From Paenibacillus qinlingensis (GTDB lineage Bacteria; Bacillota; Bacilli; Paenibacillales; NBRC-103111): a stretch of 64,000 nucleotides of DNA. Under the pieces are notes generated by a model. It was given only the letters and a program-made list of their open reading frames with translations, did no database searches and had not been told where the DNA came from. A program made the position numbers and the translations under genes. Of this stretch, positions 24,596 through 34,391 are shown one piece after another (the first letter of the stretch is position 1; each line of letters starts with the position of its first letter). The stretch spans positions 1 to 64,000 of the forward strand of contig NZ_JABMKY010000001.1 in assembly GCF_013204845.1 (NCBI RefSeq), written 5' to 3'.

Positions 24596-26542
24596 TTACT
24601 CCGATTTCATCACAACACCAGTTGGCAATACCCGCTCAACATGCTCACGCAGTGAAGTATTCGTATATAATTCTTCGCTGAAAATCGCAATAATCCCACT
24701 GTCCTCACGGGTTCGAATCAATCGGCCCATCCCTTGTCGCAATCGGAGCAGCATGTATGGAATATCCACTTCTTCATAAGGAGAAGCAGATGCTTCACGC
24801 TTCGCGTTAAATACGGGGTCCTGTGGAGGAAACGGCAGCGCCCAGACAATGACATTGGATAGTGATGGGCCTGGAATATCCAGCCCCTCCCACAAGCTAA
24901 CGGCAGCCAACACACTGTGCTCATTCTCTTGGAACGAGGCGATCACATGCGAGATTTCTTGATCTCCTTCATAGAAGAAGGTTAAATCCATGCAATCCGA
25001 ACGCAATGCCATCTCTTTTTTGAAACGCTGCAATTCCTGATGTGTCGGGAACAAAATAAGCGCTCTGCCTTCTGTTCTTTTCAACAAGCTGGCGGCTGAA
25101 GTCATCTTCTCTTGGAATGTTCCGCCTTCCGTGAAGCGTGGAGCAATGACCTCCATCCGTTCCGCGTAGTCATACGGTGAGTCAACCGAGAAGGAGAGAT
25201 ACTTCTCCAAGCCTAAGCTGTTCGCCACATAGTCGAAGCTGCCTTCCACTGAAAGTGTCGCCGAGGAGAAGACAATCGGCATTTTAGATGAAAAGACATA
25301 CTCCTTGAGCACTTCCTTCACCGTTCTTGGCATAACCACAAGACTGAGTCCTGTAATACTTTCTGTTGCCCAGCAAATGAAAGAATGATCATTACGGAAT
25401 AACGCAAACGCCTTCTGCATCATCTCCAAGTGCTCTTCAACAATTTTAAGCTGATAGTCGTTAAGGGTAAACATCTCCCCTTCAAAAACGAGCTCCTCTT
25501 CGATCTCGGACAAAATATCACAGAGCGTATGAATCTCTTTTTTCAAGAGATCACTCATGACGATTTGTTTACGGTCAGAGCCCGCAATCGGGCGACAACA
25601 ACTTTCCAACACTTCAAACATTCGTTCGCTTTGCTCAATCGCACGATCAATACAGACGGCTAGTGTTTCACGAACTTCCCCTTTTAACAAACGAATGACC
25701 AATTCCTCGAACACCATATGCTTCAGCTTATAGGTCAACGCCTTTTGAGCAGCGGATTCCATCAAATGTCCTTCGTCAAACACAACGGTGCAATGATCCG
25801 GTAATAGTGGCAGCTGCCCTTCACGTTTTCTTCCATCATATGTCCATACATGCTCCATATAGAAATCATGCGAACAGATGATTAAATCTGCCGACTTCCG
25901 GTATGATTCACGTGACAAGGTTTGTCCACAACGATGCCGCTTATCACACACAAAACAGTCTTGATATGCATCCCAGTTCATCCGGTGCCATTGTTCATCG
26001 TTTAGTTGCGGATAATTTTTGCGATCACCGTAGGCATAGAACGTTTGTAGTGCTTCACGCGTATGCACAAAATCAGGAAGTCCCTCGTACACCTCACGGT
26101 ATAGCCCCGTATCTTCATGACCGAATCTGGCCTCATCTAGCTTGACCAAACAAGCATACTGATCTGGTGATTTTGCAAGTCGTGCATCGATTTCCATATT
26201 CAAATGGCGAGCAATTTTATCAATATCCCCGCCAGGCTTCACAAGTTGCTCGATGAGTGATTCATCAGCACAAGCAATAATGGCCGGCTTCTTCGTAAAG
26301 CGTGAATAGCATAGCGCATACAATAAATAGACTAACGTTTTGCCTGTTCCAACGCCAGCTTCCGCAAAAATCGTCTGCTTCTCCGCATAAGCCCGCTCTA
26401 GCTGAAACGCCATGTAAATCTGTTCATCCCGAACCTCAAAGCCCGCTTCAGGCAAAATGTCATAAAAGATATCCGCAATCCAGTCGGACACCTGCTGCAT
26501 ATATGGCTGTGCATGATCATATGCAAATGGATATCGTCCCAC
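24596..26542 (-). CDS. DinG/XPD-like ATP-dependent DNA helicase
   Basis: The 648-residue protein has Walker A EAGVGTGKT (61-69), the four-cysteine iron-sulfur domain (YACLVK, then CFVCDKRHRCGQ), Walker B VVFDEGH, and C-terminal motifs FSSATL, WEGLDIPG and RQGMGRLIRTRED. This is the XPD/DinG superfamily 2 helicase layout. It probably unwinds damaged or structured DNA; bacilli often have more than one such paralogue. The start is a GTG preceded by a G-rich stretch (GGGTTGGGGG). It forms a single-gene unit. Confidence 0.88.
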   Translation of the reverse strand: MGRYPFAYDHAQPYMQQVSDWIADIFYDILPEAGFEVRDEQIYMAFQLERAYAEKQTIFAEAGVGTGKTLVYLLYALCYSRFTKKPAIIACADESLIEQLVKPGGDIDKIARHLNMEIDARLAKSPDQYACLVKLDEARFGHEDTGLYREVYEGLPDFVHTREALQTFYAYGDRKNYPQLNDEQWHRMNWDAYQDCFVCDKRHRCGQTLSRESYRKSADLIICSHDFYMEHVWTYDGRKREGQLPLLPDHCTVVFDEGHLMESAAQKALTYKLKHMVFEELVIRLLKGEVRETLAVCIDRAIEQSERMFEVLESCCRPIAGSDRKQIVMSDLLKKEIHTLCDILSEIEEELVFEGEMFTLNDYQLKIVEEHLEMMQKAFALFRNDHSFICWATESITGLSLVVMPRTVKEVLKEYVFSSKMPIVFSSATLSVEGSFDYVANSLGLEKYLSFSVDSPYDYAERMEVIAPRFTEGGTFQEKMTSAASLLKRTEGRALILFPTHQELQRFKKEMALRSDCMDLTFFYEGDQEISHVIASFQENEHSVLAAVSLWEGLDIPGPSLSNVIVWALPFPPQDPVFNAKREASASPYEEVDIPYMLLRLRQGMGRLIRTREDSGIIAIFSEELYTNTSLREHVERVLPTGVVMKSE

Positions 26543-26632
26543 GTGTGTGCCCCCAACCCTCTAAGTTAAGAATCAAACTTGTATTATCTCATGAAAGTTG
26601 GTTAAAAGCAAAAAAACGAACCAAAGTCGCAG

Positions 26633-26684
26633 AGTGAAAAAGAAAAGCCCATTCCCACTGCATAGCAGCTGTCTGGAATGAGCC
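26633..26684 (-). terminator. Terminator of the radical SAM gene
   Basis: On the minus strand GCTCATTCC pairs with GGAATGGGC and is followed by TTTTCTTTTTC. Confidence 0.75.
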
Positions 26685-26690
26685 TTACTT

Positions 26691-27569
26691 TTACATACTA
26701 AAACGTTCGCGATATCCGCATTTACGGCATAACTCTTCAACCACTTCACGTCTCGAAAAGCCTTCGAATAATCGATTCGCTCGTTCACCTTCCACGATTT
26801 CGGAGAATGGTGTGTGGTTAATATTCCCTAGGTTAATAACCCCTTCCCCATCTAGGCAACAAGGAATGACGGTTCCATCAACGAGAATACCTGCTTGATT
26901 GCGCAGCGCATGGCAAAAGCCAGGTCCCTCAATCTCCTCCGCCTTCAAATCCGGCCACTGGAACTCATGATCCTGATTCAGATAGACGCGATCGGCGAGC
27001 TTTACGCCAGTACCGCGGACGAATTTCTCATCGATTTTGTAATCGAGCTCGAACTCTTTCTCTAGCAAATCCAGTACTTCACGATTCCGATTCCGTTCCA
27101 AATTCGTCTGATTATCGGTATCCAAATTCCATAATCGGAAAGAAATGATAACATTCGATTTGGCGACGATTTCCTTGGCAAAACGGAGAATGCTTGTCAC
27201 ATAACCTTCTTTATCCTCGGAGCCTTCATGACCATCAAAACTGTGCAGGGAAAAATTCATTTGACGAAGTGCCGGTTTATCAAGCAGTTTGTGCCTATTT
27301 TTATTAATAAGCGTCCCGTTTGTTGTTATATTTACTTTGAAGCCCTTTTCGTGACTCAAGTCTAGTAATTCGTCGATTTTGGGATGAAGCAACGGCTCAC
27401 CCTTCACATGCAAATAAATATGATCGGTATGCGGCTTAATTTGATCAAGGATATTCGTAAACGTATCTATTTTGATGAAATTCGCTTGACGTTTCGTTTG
27501 AGGACAGAATGTGCAAGCCAAATTACATACGCTCGTAATTTCAATATAAAACTTCTTAAACTTCTTCAT
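26691..27569 (-). CDS. Radical SAM/SPASM-like enzyme
   Basis: The cluster motif CxxxCxxC is Cys15-Cys19-Cys22 (CNLACTFC). Next come a GEPLLHPKID strand and TTNGTLI, normal radical SAM elements. The C-terminal part has IPCCLDGEG and LCRKCGYRE, a SPASM/Twitch-type auxiliary cluster site. Substrates of this class are often peptides or carbohydrates, but none is evident. ATG at 27569 is used because GGAG lies upstream. It is transcribed after the lipid II flippase gene with an 86-bp gap. Confidence 0.85.
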   Translation of the reverse strand: MKKFKKFYIEITSVCNLACTFCPQTKRQANFIKIDTFTNILDQIKPHTDHIYLHVKGEPLLHPKIDELLDLSHEKGFKVNITTNGTLINKNRHKLLDKPALRQMNFSLHSFDGHEGSEDKEGYVTSILRFAKEIVAKSNVIISFRLWNLDTDNQTNLERNRNREVLDLLEKEFELDYKIDEKFVRGTGVKLADRVYLNQDHEFQWPDLKAEEIEGPGFCHALRNQAGILVDGTVIPCCLDGEGVINLGNINHTPFSEIVEGERANRLFEGFSRREVVEELCRKCGYRERFSM

Positions 27570-27655
27570 GGTCGGACTCCGTTTCTTGTGCACTACTACT
27601 ATGATAGAGGCTATTATACCAAGCGAAGCGGCTGAATGAAAGGATTTCACACTTT

Positions 27656-28450
27656 TTAGAAAAACAACTGCACCATCCAGCCAATAAAATACGCTGAAGG
27701 TACAAGAAAAACTTGTGCTAGAAGCGTTCCTAGGAAGCGTGTTGTCATGAGTAAAGCGTAGATTTTGCCTAGCTGCTTACGTTGATCTTCGTCATGCAAT
27801 GCTTTATCAGTAATGAGTCCCAACTGGGGATCGATGAATATAGTGAGCAAAATCGTCGCAATTCCGTTGATCAGACCCGACGCTTGTGAGGCTGTAGTTG
27901 CATAATCTGGCCATAAATGAGCTGCATATAAAGAGGCCAGAACACCTACGGAATAGAAAGCCGTCACGACAATATTGATGAATAGGAATCGTTTGGAAAT
28001 GCCGAGATAACGAAACTGACTTAGCTTCACTTTAGGCTTTTTGATATATTTGGTCGTGTTCTTCAACTGTGAAATCGTCACATTCGTGAGCATCTTCGGC
28101 AGTGATCCTGCAAGTTCGAGGCGAGCAATGACTCTAGCACTTAAGTTGATAAAAGTAGGAAATAGCGCAATCGCGATGATCGTCCCAATTGACGATGCTA
28201 ACAGTGAAATGCGTAGATAGCGCACCAAATCAAACGTGGGCTCATGTTTGGCAAAATCCACAAAATTCGCCGTCATCGGCGCCTGAATCAGGTTCGCAGT
28301 GCGCGATACCAGTACGACGATACCGACAAGTGAAAGTGCCACTGCTAGTTTGTTCACCCGCACCCCTGCATAACGAATGGAGTATGACAGTGTCTCTGCT
28401 GTGTGAATGATCATCGTCAATATGAAAACCAAAATGAGTGTGTTGATCAT
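27656..28450 (-). CDS. amj: Amj-type lipid II flippase
   Basis: The 264-residue membrane protein with about six hydrophobic segments contains IHTAETLSYSIRYAGVRVNKLAVALSL in its first third and VLVSRTANLIQAPMTANFVD, which match Amj (YdaH), the alternate lipid II flippase that B. subtilis uses besides MurJ. In that species SigM controls it; here no clear ECF promoter was found. AAAGGATG precedes the ATG. The radical SAM gene follows, an unusual neighbour. Confidence 0.88.
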   Translation of the reverse strand: MINTLILVFILTMIIHTAETLSYSIRYAGVRVNKLAVALSLVGIVVLVSRTANLIQAPMTANFVDFAKHEPTFDLVRYLRISLLASSIGTIIAIALFPTFINLSARVIARLELAGSLPKMLTNVTISQLKNTTKYIKKPKVKLSQFRYLGISKRFLFINIVVTAFYSVGVLASLYAAHLWPDYATTASQASGLINGIATILLTIFIDPQLGLITDKALHDEDQRKQLGKIYALLMTTRFLGTLLAQVFLVPSAYFIGWMVQLFF

Positions 28451-28554
28451 GCGAAGGGTTCATCCTTTACTTGAGTGATAGGTGGGAGAACGGGTACGAA
28501 AAATAGATGGAAAAACGAAAACCAAAATGGAAGCCATAATGGAAGCCAAAACGA

Positions 28555-28589
28555 AAACCCACCTTCTGTTGGTAGCATTGGGTGGGTTT
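28555..28589. terminator. Hairpin in the amj/ABC exporter gap
   Basis: AAACCCACC pairs with GGTGGGTTT. Just left are direct repeats of AAAACGAAAACC- and AATGGAAGCC-type words. It lies in the 594-bp gap 28451-29044, which otherwise holds repeat copy B and no ORF. Confidence 0.55.
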
Positions 28590-28711
28590 CTTGGTGATTG
28601 TGGTGAAGGATAGAGTGGGTTCGAGTGGCAAAATCTAGCCTCGCGCCCTCCTGATCTTGGTTTGGGTGAGTTACTTACCTCAATCCACTCTGTTCAGAGT
28701 AGCTGCCTGAA

Positions 28712-28901
28712 ATAGATGGAAATATTGTCGTTAATTTCGCTGATTTCACCAAGCTGGACAATTTAAATGGAAAAGATGTAGCTAATTTCACGGGTTTCAA
28801 CGTTTGCAGCGAATTCCGGTGAAATTAACTACAGGAAATCCAGTTAAAATAAAATTTTGTGCGAAATTGTGAAGATTAGCTGTAGTTTATACAGTTAATT
28901 G
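28712..28901. repeat. 190-bp degenerate intergenic repeat, copy B
   Basis: Starts TAGATGGAAATATTG and ends ACAGTTAATT, exactly the same length as copy A, with matching modules TGGAAAAGATGTAGCTAATT, AAATTAACTACAGGAAATCC and TTAGCTGTAGTTTATACAG. It lies in the gap between amj and the ABC exporter. Confidence 0.7.
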
Positions 28902-29044
28902 ATTTAATTTGTTTAAGAGCCTAGGTGTGATGTTATTGATTGAAGTGACGACAGACTAACTTAGCTATGTTTTTATTTTTATTATTCGTGACGCAACTCG
29001 GATTACCTTCATTTGGTAATCACAAAAGGCACAAGAATTACAGA

Positions 29045-30838
29045 CTAAGCCTTACGGTCGTCCCCGTACCACAGCTCCCGGAACGTGGAGCTGTGTCGTA
29101 ATAGTTCCTCCGACGTGCCCTCCGCCTCGATGCGGCCATCTTTCATCACGATGATGTGATCGGCGCGCGTCAACGCGGTTTTGCGGTGGGAGACGACCAG
29201 ACACGTCGCTTCACTGCGGCGCTGGAACATCCGCTCCCAGAGCTTCTGCTCCGTCTCGACGTCGAGCGCGCTCGACAGGTCGTCGAAGACGTACAGCTCC
29301 GCGTCCCGCACGAGCATCCGGGCTGCGGCGGTCCGCTGCGCTTGGCCGCCGGAGAGCTTCACCCCCCGCGGGCCGATGACCGTGTCCAGCCCGCCAGGCA
29401 GCTGCGCGACGTCAAACTCGAGCACCGCCGCGTTCAAAGCCTGGGGCAAGCTATCGCCTTGCTCAGCTTGCCCGAGCAAAATATTATTGCGCAGCGTATC
29501 GCTGTACAACCGCGGCACCTGCGCGGTATAGGCGCTCTGCGGCGGTGTAAAGAAGGTGCCCGGATCCTCGACGGGCACACCATTCCACGCAATCGTTCCG
29601 CCCTCCTTGGGCAGTAGCCCAAGAAGGGAACGAACCAGCGTGGTTTTGCCAGATCCGATCGTTCCCGTGATAACGGTGAACGATCCTCTTTGCATAGCGA
29701 AGTGAATGTCAGCAATACCTCTACCCGTATCCGGGTAGGTGTAGCTGAGCCCATTCACTTCCAATCGTTGCAGCGGAGGCGCAACGACGCTGTCTTCCTC
29801 TTGATCTTGATCTTTTTCTAGCTTTAGCTCTTCCTTCACAATCTCCTTCTTCAAATACAACGGCTTCACCATCGTCAACACCTTCGCCGACGCGCCTTGC
29901 AACAAGAAGGTCAATCGCTCCAGCGAAACACTCATTTGCTTAAAGTACGTGATAAACTTCCCGACATTCGTAATAAACTGCGTCACGAAGGTCAAATAGT
30001 AAACGAACAAGGCGAGGTCTCCGACAGTGAACGTCCCTGCTCTCATTTTCGTCCCAGCCAAAAGAAGCAATAATCCTGTCCCCAGGTTGACCGAATTCGA
30101 GAAAACGGAGTCGAGTAATTCACTCATCAGTCGATCTTTCAGCATGGCTTTGCGACGCTGATCACCGAAACTGCTGAATCGCTCCATGACTCTTTTCTCT
30201 GCGCCAGCTACTTGAATGGCCTGCACATTGCCGAACATTTCGCTAATCTCCCCCGTTACTTTCGAGGTAGATTCTCTACTCGCTGCGCGATATTTCTGCA
30301 AACGAACAGTGGCAAGTTGTGCAGCAGTGATGACAATGACGATGGGCATAAACACGAGAAGTGTCATTTGCGCATCGATACGAATCAATATGTATCCGGA
30401 CACGAGGGCGAAAACCGTCATCCCAAACACATCAACCGACCAGCTAGCCGCTTCCTCGGATTGATCCACATCGTCTCTGAAATGGCTAATTGCTTCTCCT
30501 GGCGATACTGGAATGGCTTGTGCACCTGGTTGCTTCAGAACATGCTCTAGCAAATTACGGCGAAGCAACATCCCCATGCGAAAGCGGAAATGCACATCCG
30601 TAATGAATCCAATGATGATCAATAGGATTCGTCCCAATGCCGCTCCGATCAGCAACGCGATCAATCCCCACACGCCAAACTTCAAAGTGGCATTCCCCGT
30701 CAACGTATCGAAAAAAGCTTTTGTAATAAGCCCTGGCGCAATAGGAGCCAAATAAATGATGGTCCAGGCAAGAGCATTAATGAAATATCGGAAAGGTTTA
30801 TACATGATAAGACCTTTTAAATACTGAAACGTTGTCAT
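29045..30838 (-). CDS. ABC exporter half, subunit 2 (Walker B Asp variant)
   Basis: A type IV (multidrug-like) half exporter: about six N-terminal membrane helices, then an ATPase domain with Walker A TGTIGSGKTT, signature LSGGQAQR and Walker B ELYVFDD, where the catalytic Glu is Asp. An acidic linker (KLEKDQDQEEDSVV) precedes the domain. It starts 4 bp within the end of the partner gene. The pair should form a heterodimer with one weak and one strong ATP site. Part of the ATPase domain DNA is conspicuously GC-rich. Confidence 0.88.
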   Translation of the reverse strand: MTTFQYLKGLIMYKPFRYFINALAWTIIYLAPIAPGLITKAFFDTLTGNATLKFGVWGLIALLIGAALGRILLIIIGFITDVHFRFRMGMLLRRNLLEHVLKQPGAQAIPVSPGEAISHFRDDVDQSEEAASWSVDVFGMTVFALVSGYILIRIDAQMTLLVFMPIVIVITAAQLATVRLQKYRAASRESTSKVTGEISEMFGNVQAIQVAGAEKRVMERFSSFGDQRRKAMLKDRLMSELLDSVFSNSVNLGTGLLLLLAGTKMRAGTFTVGDLALFVYYLTFVTQFITNVGKFITYFKQMSVSLERLTFLLQGASAKVLTMVKPLYLKKEIVKEELKLEKDQDQEEDSVVAPPLQRLEVNGLSYTYPDTGRGIADIHFAMQRGSFTVITGTIGSGKTTLVRSLLGLLPKEGGTIAWNGVPVEDPGTFFTPPQSAYTAQVPRLYSDTLRNNILLGQAEQGDSLPQALNAAVLEFDVAQLPGGLDTVIGPRGVKLSGGQAQRTAAARMLVRDAELYVFDDLSSALDVETEQKLWERMFQRRSEATCLVVSHRKTALTRADHIIVMKDGRIEAEGTSEELLRHSSTFRELWYGDDRKA

Positions 30839-32598
30839 GCCAACACCTCCTCTAACCCTGTCGCGAGCAATTGGCTGAAGCGGGAATTCGGGTCGGCGGC
30901 CAGCACTTCTCTTCGACCTGATTCCAGCACACGCCCTCCATCCAAAATAACGATGTAATCAGCCCGCTGAACGGTGGCAAGTCGATGGGCAATCATAATG
31001 CAGGATCGCTCCGTTAACAATTTGGAAACGGCTTTCTCCATACGTTGCTCTGTCAAAGGATCCAGACGAGATGAAGCTTCATCCATAATAACCAGTCCCG
31101 GGTTCGTCAGGAATACGCGTGCAAAAGCCAACAACTGCGCCTCTCCAGCAGATAAGCTGCTTCCCCCTGATGCGAGTCCGGTATCCAAGCCATCTGGCAT
31201 CGCTTCATACCAAGCACCCAAGCCAAGTTCATGAAGTACCGCAACAATCTGTTCATCCTCAATCGACGCATCATAAAAGGTTAAATTATCGCGAATTGTC
31301 CCTTGGATGATTTCAATATTTTGTGTCACTAGCGCTACACGCTTCCGCAGATCAGCTAGCTTACAAGCGCGAATGTCTGTACCGCTAAGTGCAATCACAC
31401 CACTCTGCGGATCATAGAATCGCAATAATAACCTTGCAAGCGTCGACTTTCCACTCCCGGTTCGACCAAGCAAACCAAGGACCTCACCCGGCTTCAAAGT
31501 CATCGTCAAGTGATCAATCGTCGGCTGATCGTCATCATAACTGAATACGACATCCTTGAAATCAACCCCAAGAGGTCCATCAGGAAGCTGAACCCCAGGT
31601 CCATCTTGAATCTTAGATTTAATTGCGAATAGCTCTCGAATACGGGAGATACTTGCATCTGCTTTTTGCAGATCTTCCATTTGCGTCCGGATCTTCTCGA
31701 TCGGCTTAGCAAGTAATTCCGTGTAAAAGAAAATTAAATACACAGTACCTAAGGAAATATGATTGCCATGCCATAAATAGGCGCTGATCCCGAACGCCAT
31801 CGCATTCCCTAACGCAAAAACGAAGATCGACATGTTCCACATCGCACAGAAACCGAGGAAAGCTTTGACGCGTAAAGGCAGCATTTTACGGAGCATCGTA
31901 TAGAAGCGATTCATCACGAAGCGAACCGCACCATTGGCGCGAATATCTTCCGTTCCCTCCAAATGTTCCCCGATAAACCCATAAAACTCTGCATTTGCTT
32001 GCCGCCATCCCGCCCAAACAGGCACAGCAAACTGACGAATCCACTGAATCATGTAAATCGCACAAACGACGAAAACAGCCATTCCCACACCAATTAACCA
32101 ATTTTCCCGGAATAAAAGGACAAGAATACCCGCCATAAGCAGCACATTCCCAAACAAATGAATGATCATGCTCGAAAAGAAATTCGCAAGCGCATTCACA
32201 TCCCCATCCACACGTTCGATCAGCGAGCCAGAAGTATGACTTTTATGAAAAGACATATCCAGCGACAGACAGTGTGAGGCTAAATCAACGCGCAGCTTGT
32301 TGGTCGTTTTCCAACCGACATTTTCACTAAAATACGTCGCAATCACAGATACCAGCTGCTGCACCAATGCAAATCCGATAAACAGAAGCGCCGCAGTAAA
32401 AAGTGGCTGCATCGCCCCTTGCGACTGTGCGGTATCAATGAAATAGCGGATAATTTGCGGATTAATCAACTGCAGCCCAATAGATGCGAACAACAGAAGA
32501 GTTAGTCCAATCAGCGTCCCCTTCTGAGGGAACAAATAGCGGCCCAGCAGCTCGCGGTATTGTCCCATGGAGTTGCTGTTTTTTCGATTTTTCTTCAT
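30835..32598 (-). CDS. ABC exporter half, subunit 1
   Basis: The partner half exporter has six membrane helices, Walker A LGRTGSGKST and a regular Walker B LVIMDEAS with the catalytic Glu, but its signature motif is LSAGEAQ instead of LSGGQ. With subunit 2 it would give one canonical ATP site (this Walker B plus the partner LSGGQ) and one degenerate site. Substrate is unknown: lipid, drug or peptide. ATG at 32598 is chosen because GGAGG precedes it. Confidence 0.88.
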   Translation of the reverse strand: MKKNRKNSNSMGQYRELLGRYLFPQKGTLIGLTLLLFASIGLQLINPQIIRYFIDTAQSQGAMQPLFTAALLFIGFALVQQLVSVIATYFSENVGWKTTNKLRVDLASHCLSLDMSFHKSHTSGSLIERVDGDVNALANFFSSMIIHLFGNVLLMAGILVLLFRENWLIGVGMAVFVVCAIYMIQWIRQFAVPVWAGWRQANAEFYGFIGEHLEGTEDIRANGAVRFVMNRFYTMLRKMLPLRVKAFLGFCAMWNMSIFVFALGNAMAFGISAYLWHGNHISLGTVYLIFFYTELLAKPIEKIRTQMEDLQKADASISRIRELFAIKSKIQDGPGVQLPDGPLGVDFKDVVFSYDDDQPTIDHLTMTLKPGEVLGLLGRTGSGKSTLARLLLRFYDPQSGVIALSGTDIRACKLADLRKRVALVTQNIEIIQGTIRDNLTFYDASIEDEQIVAVLHELGLGAWYEAMPDGLDTGLASGGSSLSAGEAQLLAFARVFLTNPGLVIMDEASSRLDPLTEQRMEKAVSKLLTERSCIMIAHRLATVQRADYIVILDGGRVLESGRREVLAADPNSRFSQLLATGLEEVLA

Positions 32599-32685
32599 TG
32601 TTATGGAGTCCTCCGTATTCCTCTCGACGTACACTCCATCATACTAAATTGACTCCTTCTCGACAACGGACTGTTTGGCTAAAAT

Positions 32686-32709
32686 GAAAAAAACCGCCTT
32701 TTTGGCGGT
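32686..32709 (-). terminator. Terminator after the semialdehyde dehydrogenase gene
   Basis: ACCGCC pairs with GGCGGT around AAAAA on the minus strand and is followed by TTTTTTTC. Confidence 0.85.
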
Positions 32710-32824
32710 GGCTAATCGTACCATATTTAGTGGAATCCGTTTTACAGCAAGCGTTGGAGCGCAGCTTTTCAACTCATCCTGCTAATGTAGTGATGTTTTT
32801 TAGCACTACAAACGTCACCCATAC

Positions 32825-34267
32825 TCAAAAATAGCGCGATGTAATCATCTTCTTTTTCGTATAAAACTCAACGCCGTCTTTCCCGTTGGCATGCAAATCG
32901 CCATAGAATGAATCCTTCCAGCCCGAAAAGGGAAAAAAGGCCATCGGCGCTGGCACTCCAACGTTGACGCCAAGCATCCCCGCTTCGACTTCCTCGCGGA
33001 ATTGGCGTACAGCTTTCGCATTCTCCGTGTATATAACTGCTGAGTTTCCGAAGCGGGACTGATTGACTAACGCCAAAGCGCTAGTCAAATCCGCTGCGCG
33101 GAATAACGATAAAAGGGGTCCGAATATCTCCTCTTTCGCAATCGTCATCTCCGGTGTGACATGATCGAATATTGTGGCTCCGAGGAAGAAGCCATCGCCC
33201 GCACACGCCTCCGCGGTTCGTCCATCGATCAGTAGATCAGCTCCTTCCGCGATCCCTTTCTCAATGTAGCTCGCGATCCGCGAACGCTGCTCATCTCGGA
33301 TGATTGGCGTCAATGTGACTTGCTCCTCCATCCCACTGCCAAGCACCAACTGTGCAGCAGCTTCTTTCAAACCGCCAACAAACGCATCCCCATCGCCCAC
33401 AACAACAACTGCGGAACAGGCCATACAGCGTTCTCCTGCAGAACCGAACGAAGACATGATGATATTCTCGATTGTTTTCTCTGGATGCGCATCGGGCATC
33501 ACGATATGATAGTTCTTAGCGCCTGCGAGGGCTTGCACCCTTTTACCAGCAGCGGAGGCTCGTTCATACACATATTTAGCAACAGGCTGCGAGCCAACAA
33601 AGGATACAGCTTTGACAGATGGAGATGTCGTCAGCGCATTGACCACATCGTGGGCACCATGCACGACATTCAGTACACCATCAGGGAGTCCAGCTTCTTG
33701 CAGTAATGCGGCTAATTTCATAGCTGTTAAAGGTGTACGTTCGGAAGGCTTCAAAACGAAAGTATTCCCAAGCGCAATCGCGAGCGGAAACATCCAGCAT
33801 GGTACCATCATCGGGAAGTTAAAAGGTGTGATACCTCCGACTACACCAAGCGGTACCCGAAATAATTCGGAATCCATGTCCGCAGAAATATTTGCAAGCG
33901 TCGTCCCCATCATGTGAGACGGTGCGCCAGCTGCAAATTCTACACACTCGATGCCGCGCAGCACTTCACCAAGTGCTTCTTTGTAGCTTTTCCCATTCTC
34001 TCGCGTTATCAACTCAGCGAGTTCATGCTCGTGAGCTTGGAGCAGCTGCCAATAATGAAATAAGACTCGTGCACGTTTGGGAACAGGCGTTCTACTCCAT
34101 GATTCATACGCATCATGGGCAGCACACACAGCTTGCTCTACATCCTTAGCACTGGAAAGCGGCACACGCGCAATCACTTCTCCTGTTGCAGGATTGATGA
34201 CATCACTCATTTCACCACTTGTTGCGTCTACCCAAACGCCATTAATAAAATTTTGCAGGTCCGTCAT
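32825..34267 (-). CDS. mmsA: CoA-acylating methylmalonate/malonate-semialdehyde dehydrogenase
   Basis: The 480-residue aldehyde dehydrogenase has the MMSDH-type ITPFNFPMMVPCWMFP loop, FVGSQPVAKYVY, the nucleophile Cys in FGSAGERCMACS, and FSGWKDSFYGDLH near the end. It converts malonate or methylmalonate semialdehyde to acetyl- or propionyl-CoA. Divergent from pucR and close to the pyrimidine genes, it most likely handles the semialdehyde left after beta-alanine transamination. AGGAGATGAACGG precedes the ATG. Confidence 0.9.
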   Translation of the reverse strand: MTDLQNFINGVWVDATSGEMSDVINPATGEVIARVPLSSAKDVEQAVCAAHDAYESWSRTPVPKRARVLFHYWQLLQAHEHELAELITRENGKSYKEALGEVLRGIECVEFAAGAPSHMMGTTLANISADMDSELFRVPLGVVGGITPFNFPMMVPCWMFPLAIALGNTFVLKPSERTPLTAMKLAALLQEAGLPDGVLNVVHGAHDVVNALTTSPSVKAVSFVGSQPVAKYVYERASAAGKRVQALAGAKNYHIVMPDAHPEKTIENIIMSSFGSAGERCMACSAVVVVGDGDAFVGGLKEAAAQLVLGSGMEEQVTLTPIIRDEQRSRIASYIEKGIAEGADLLIDGRTAEACAGDGFFLGATIFDHVTPEMTIAKEEIFGPLLSLFRAADLTSALALVNQSRFGNSAVIYTENAKAVRQFREEVEAGMLGVNVGVPAPMAFFPFSGWKDSFYGDLHANGKDGVEFYTKKKMITSRYF

Positions 34268-34391
34268 GGCCGTTCATCTCCTGGGGCAACAAATTTTCTC
34301 CACAAGTCATTGGACACATTGTATAATAGGGTTCATTCCCTTACTTTTCGCAATTACGTCAACTTTCCTTACATGAAAGTGGTGATTTCGC

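Noticed and set aside
29156-29617. Plus-strand open frame in the ABC exporter
   Set aside because: It is produced by the GC-rich coding strand opposite the ATPase domain; no ribosome binding site or family.
32640-32824. A small gene between the ABC exporter and mmsA
   Set aside because: Only the terminator and short frames without ribosome binding sites are seen.
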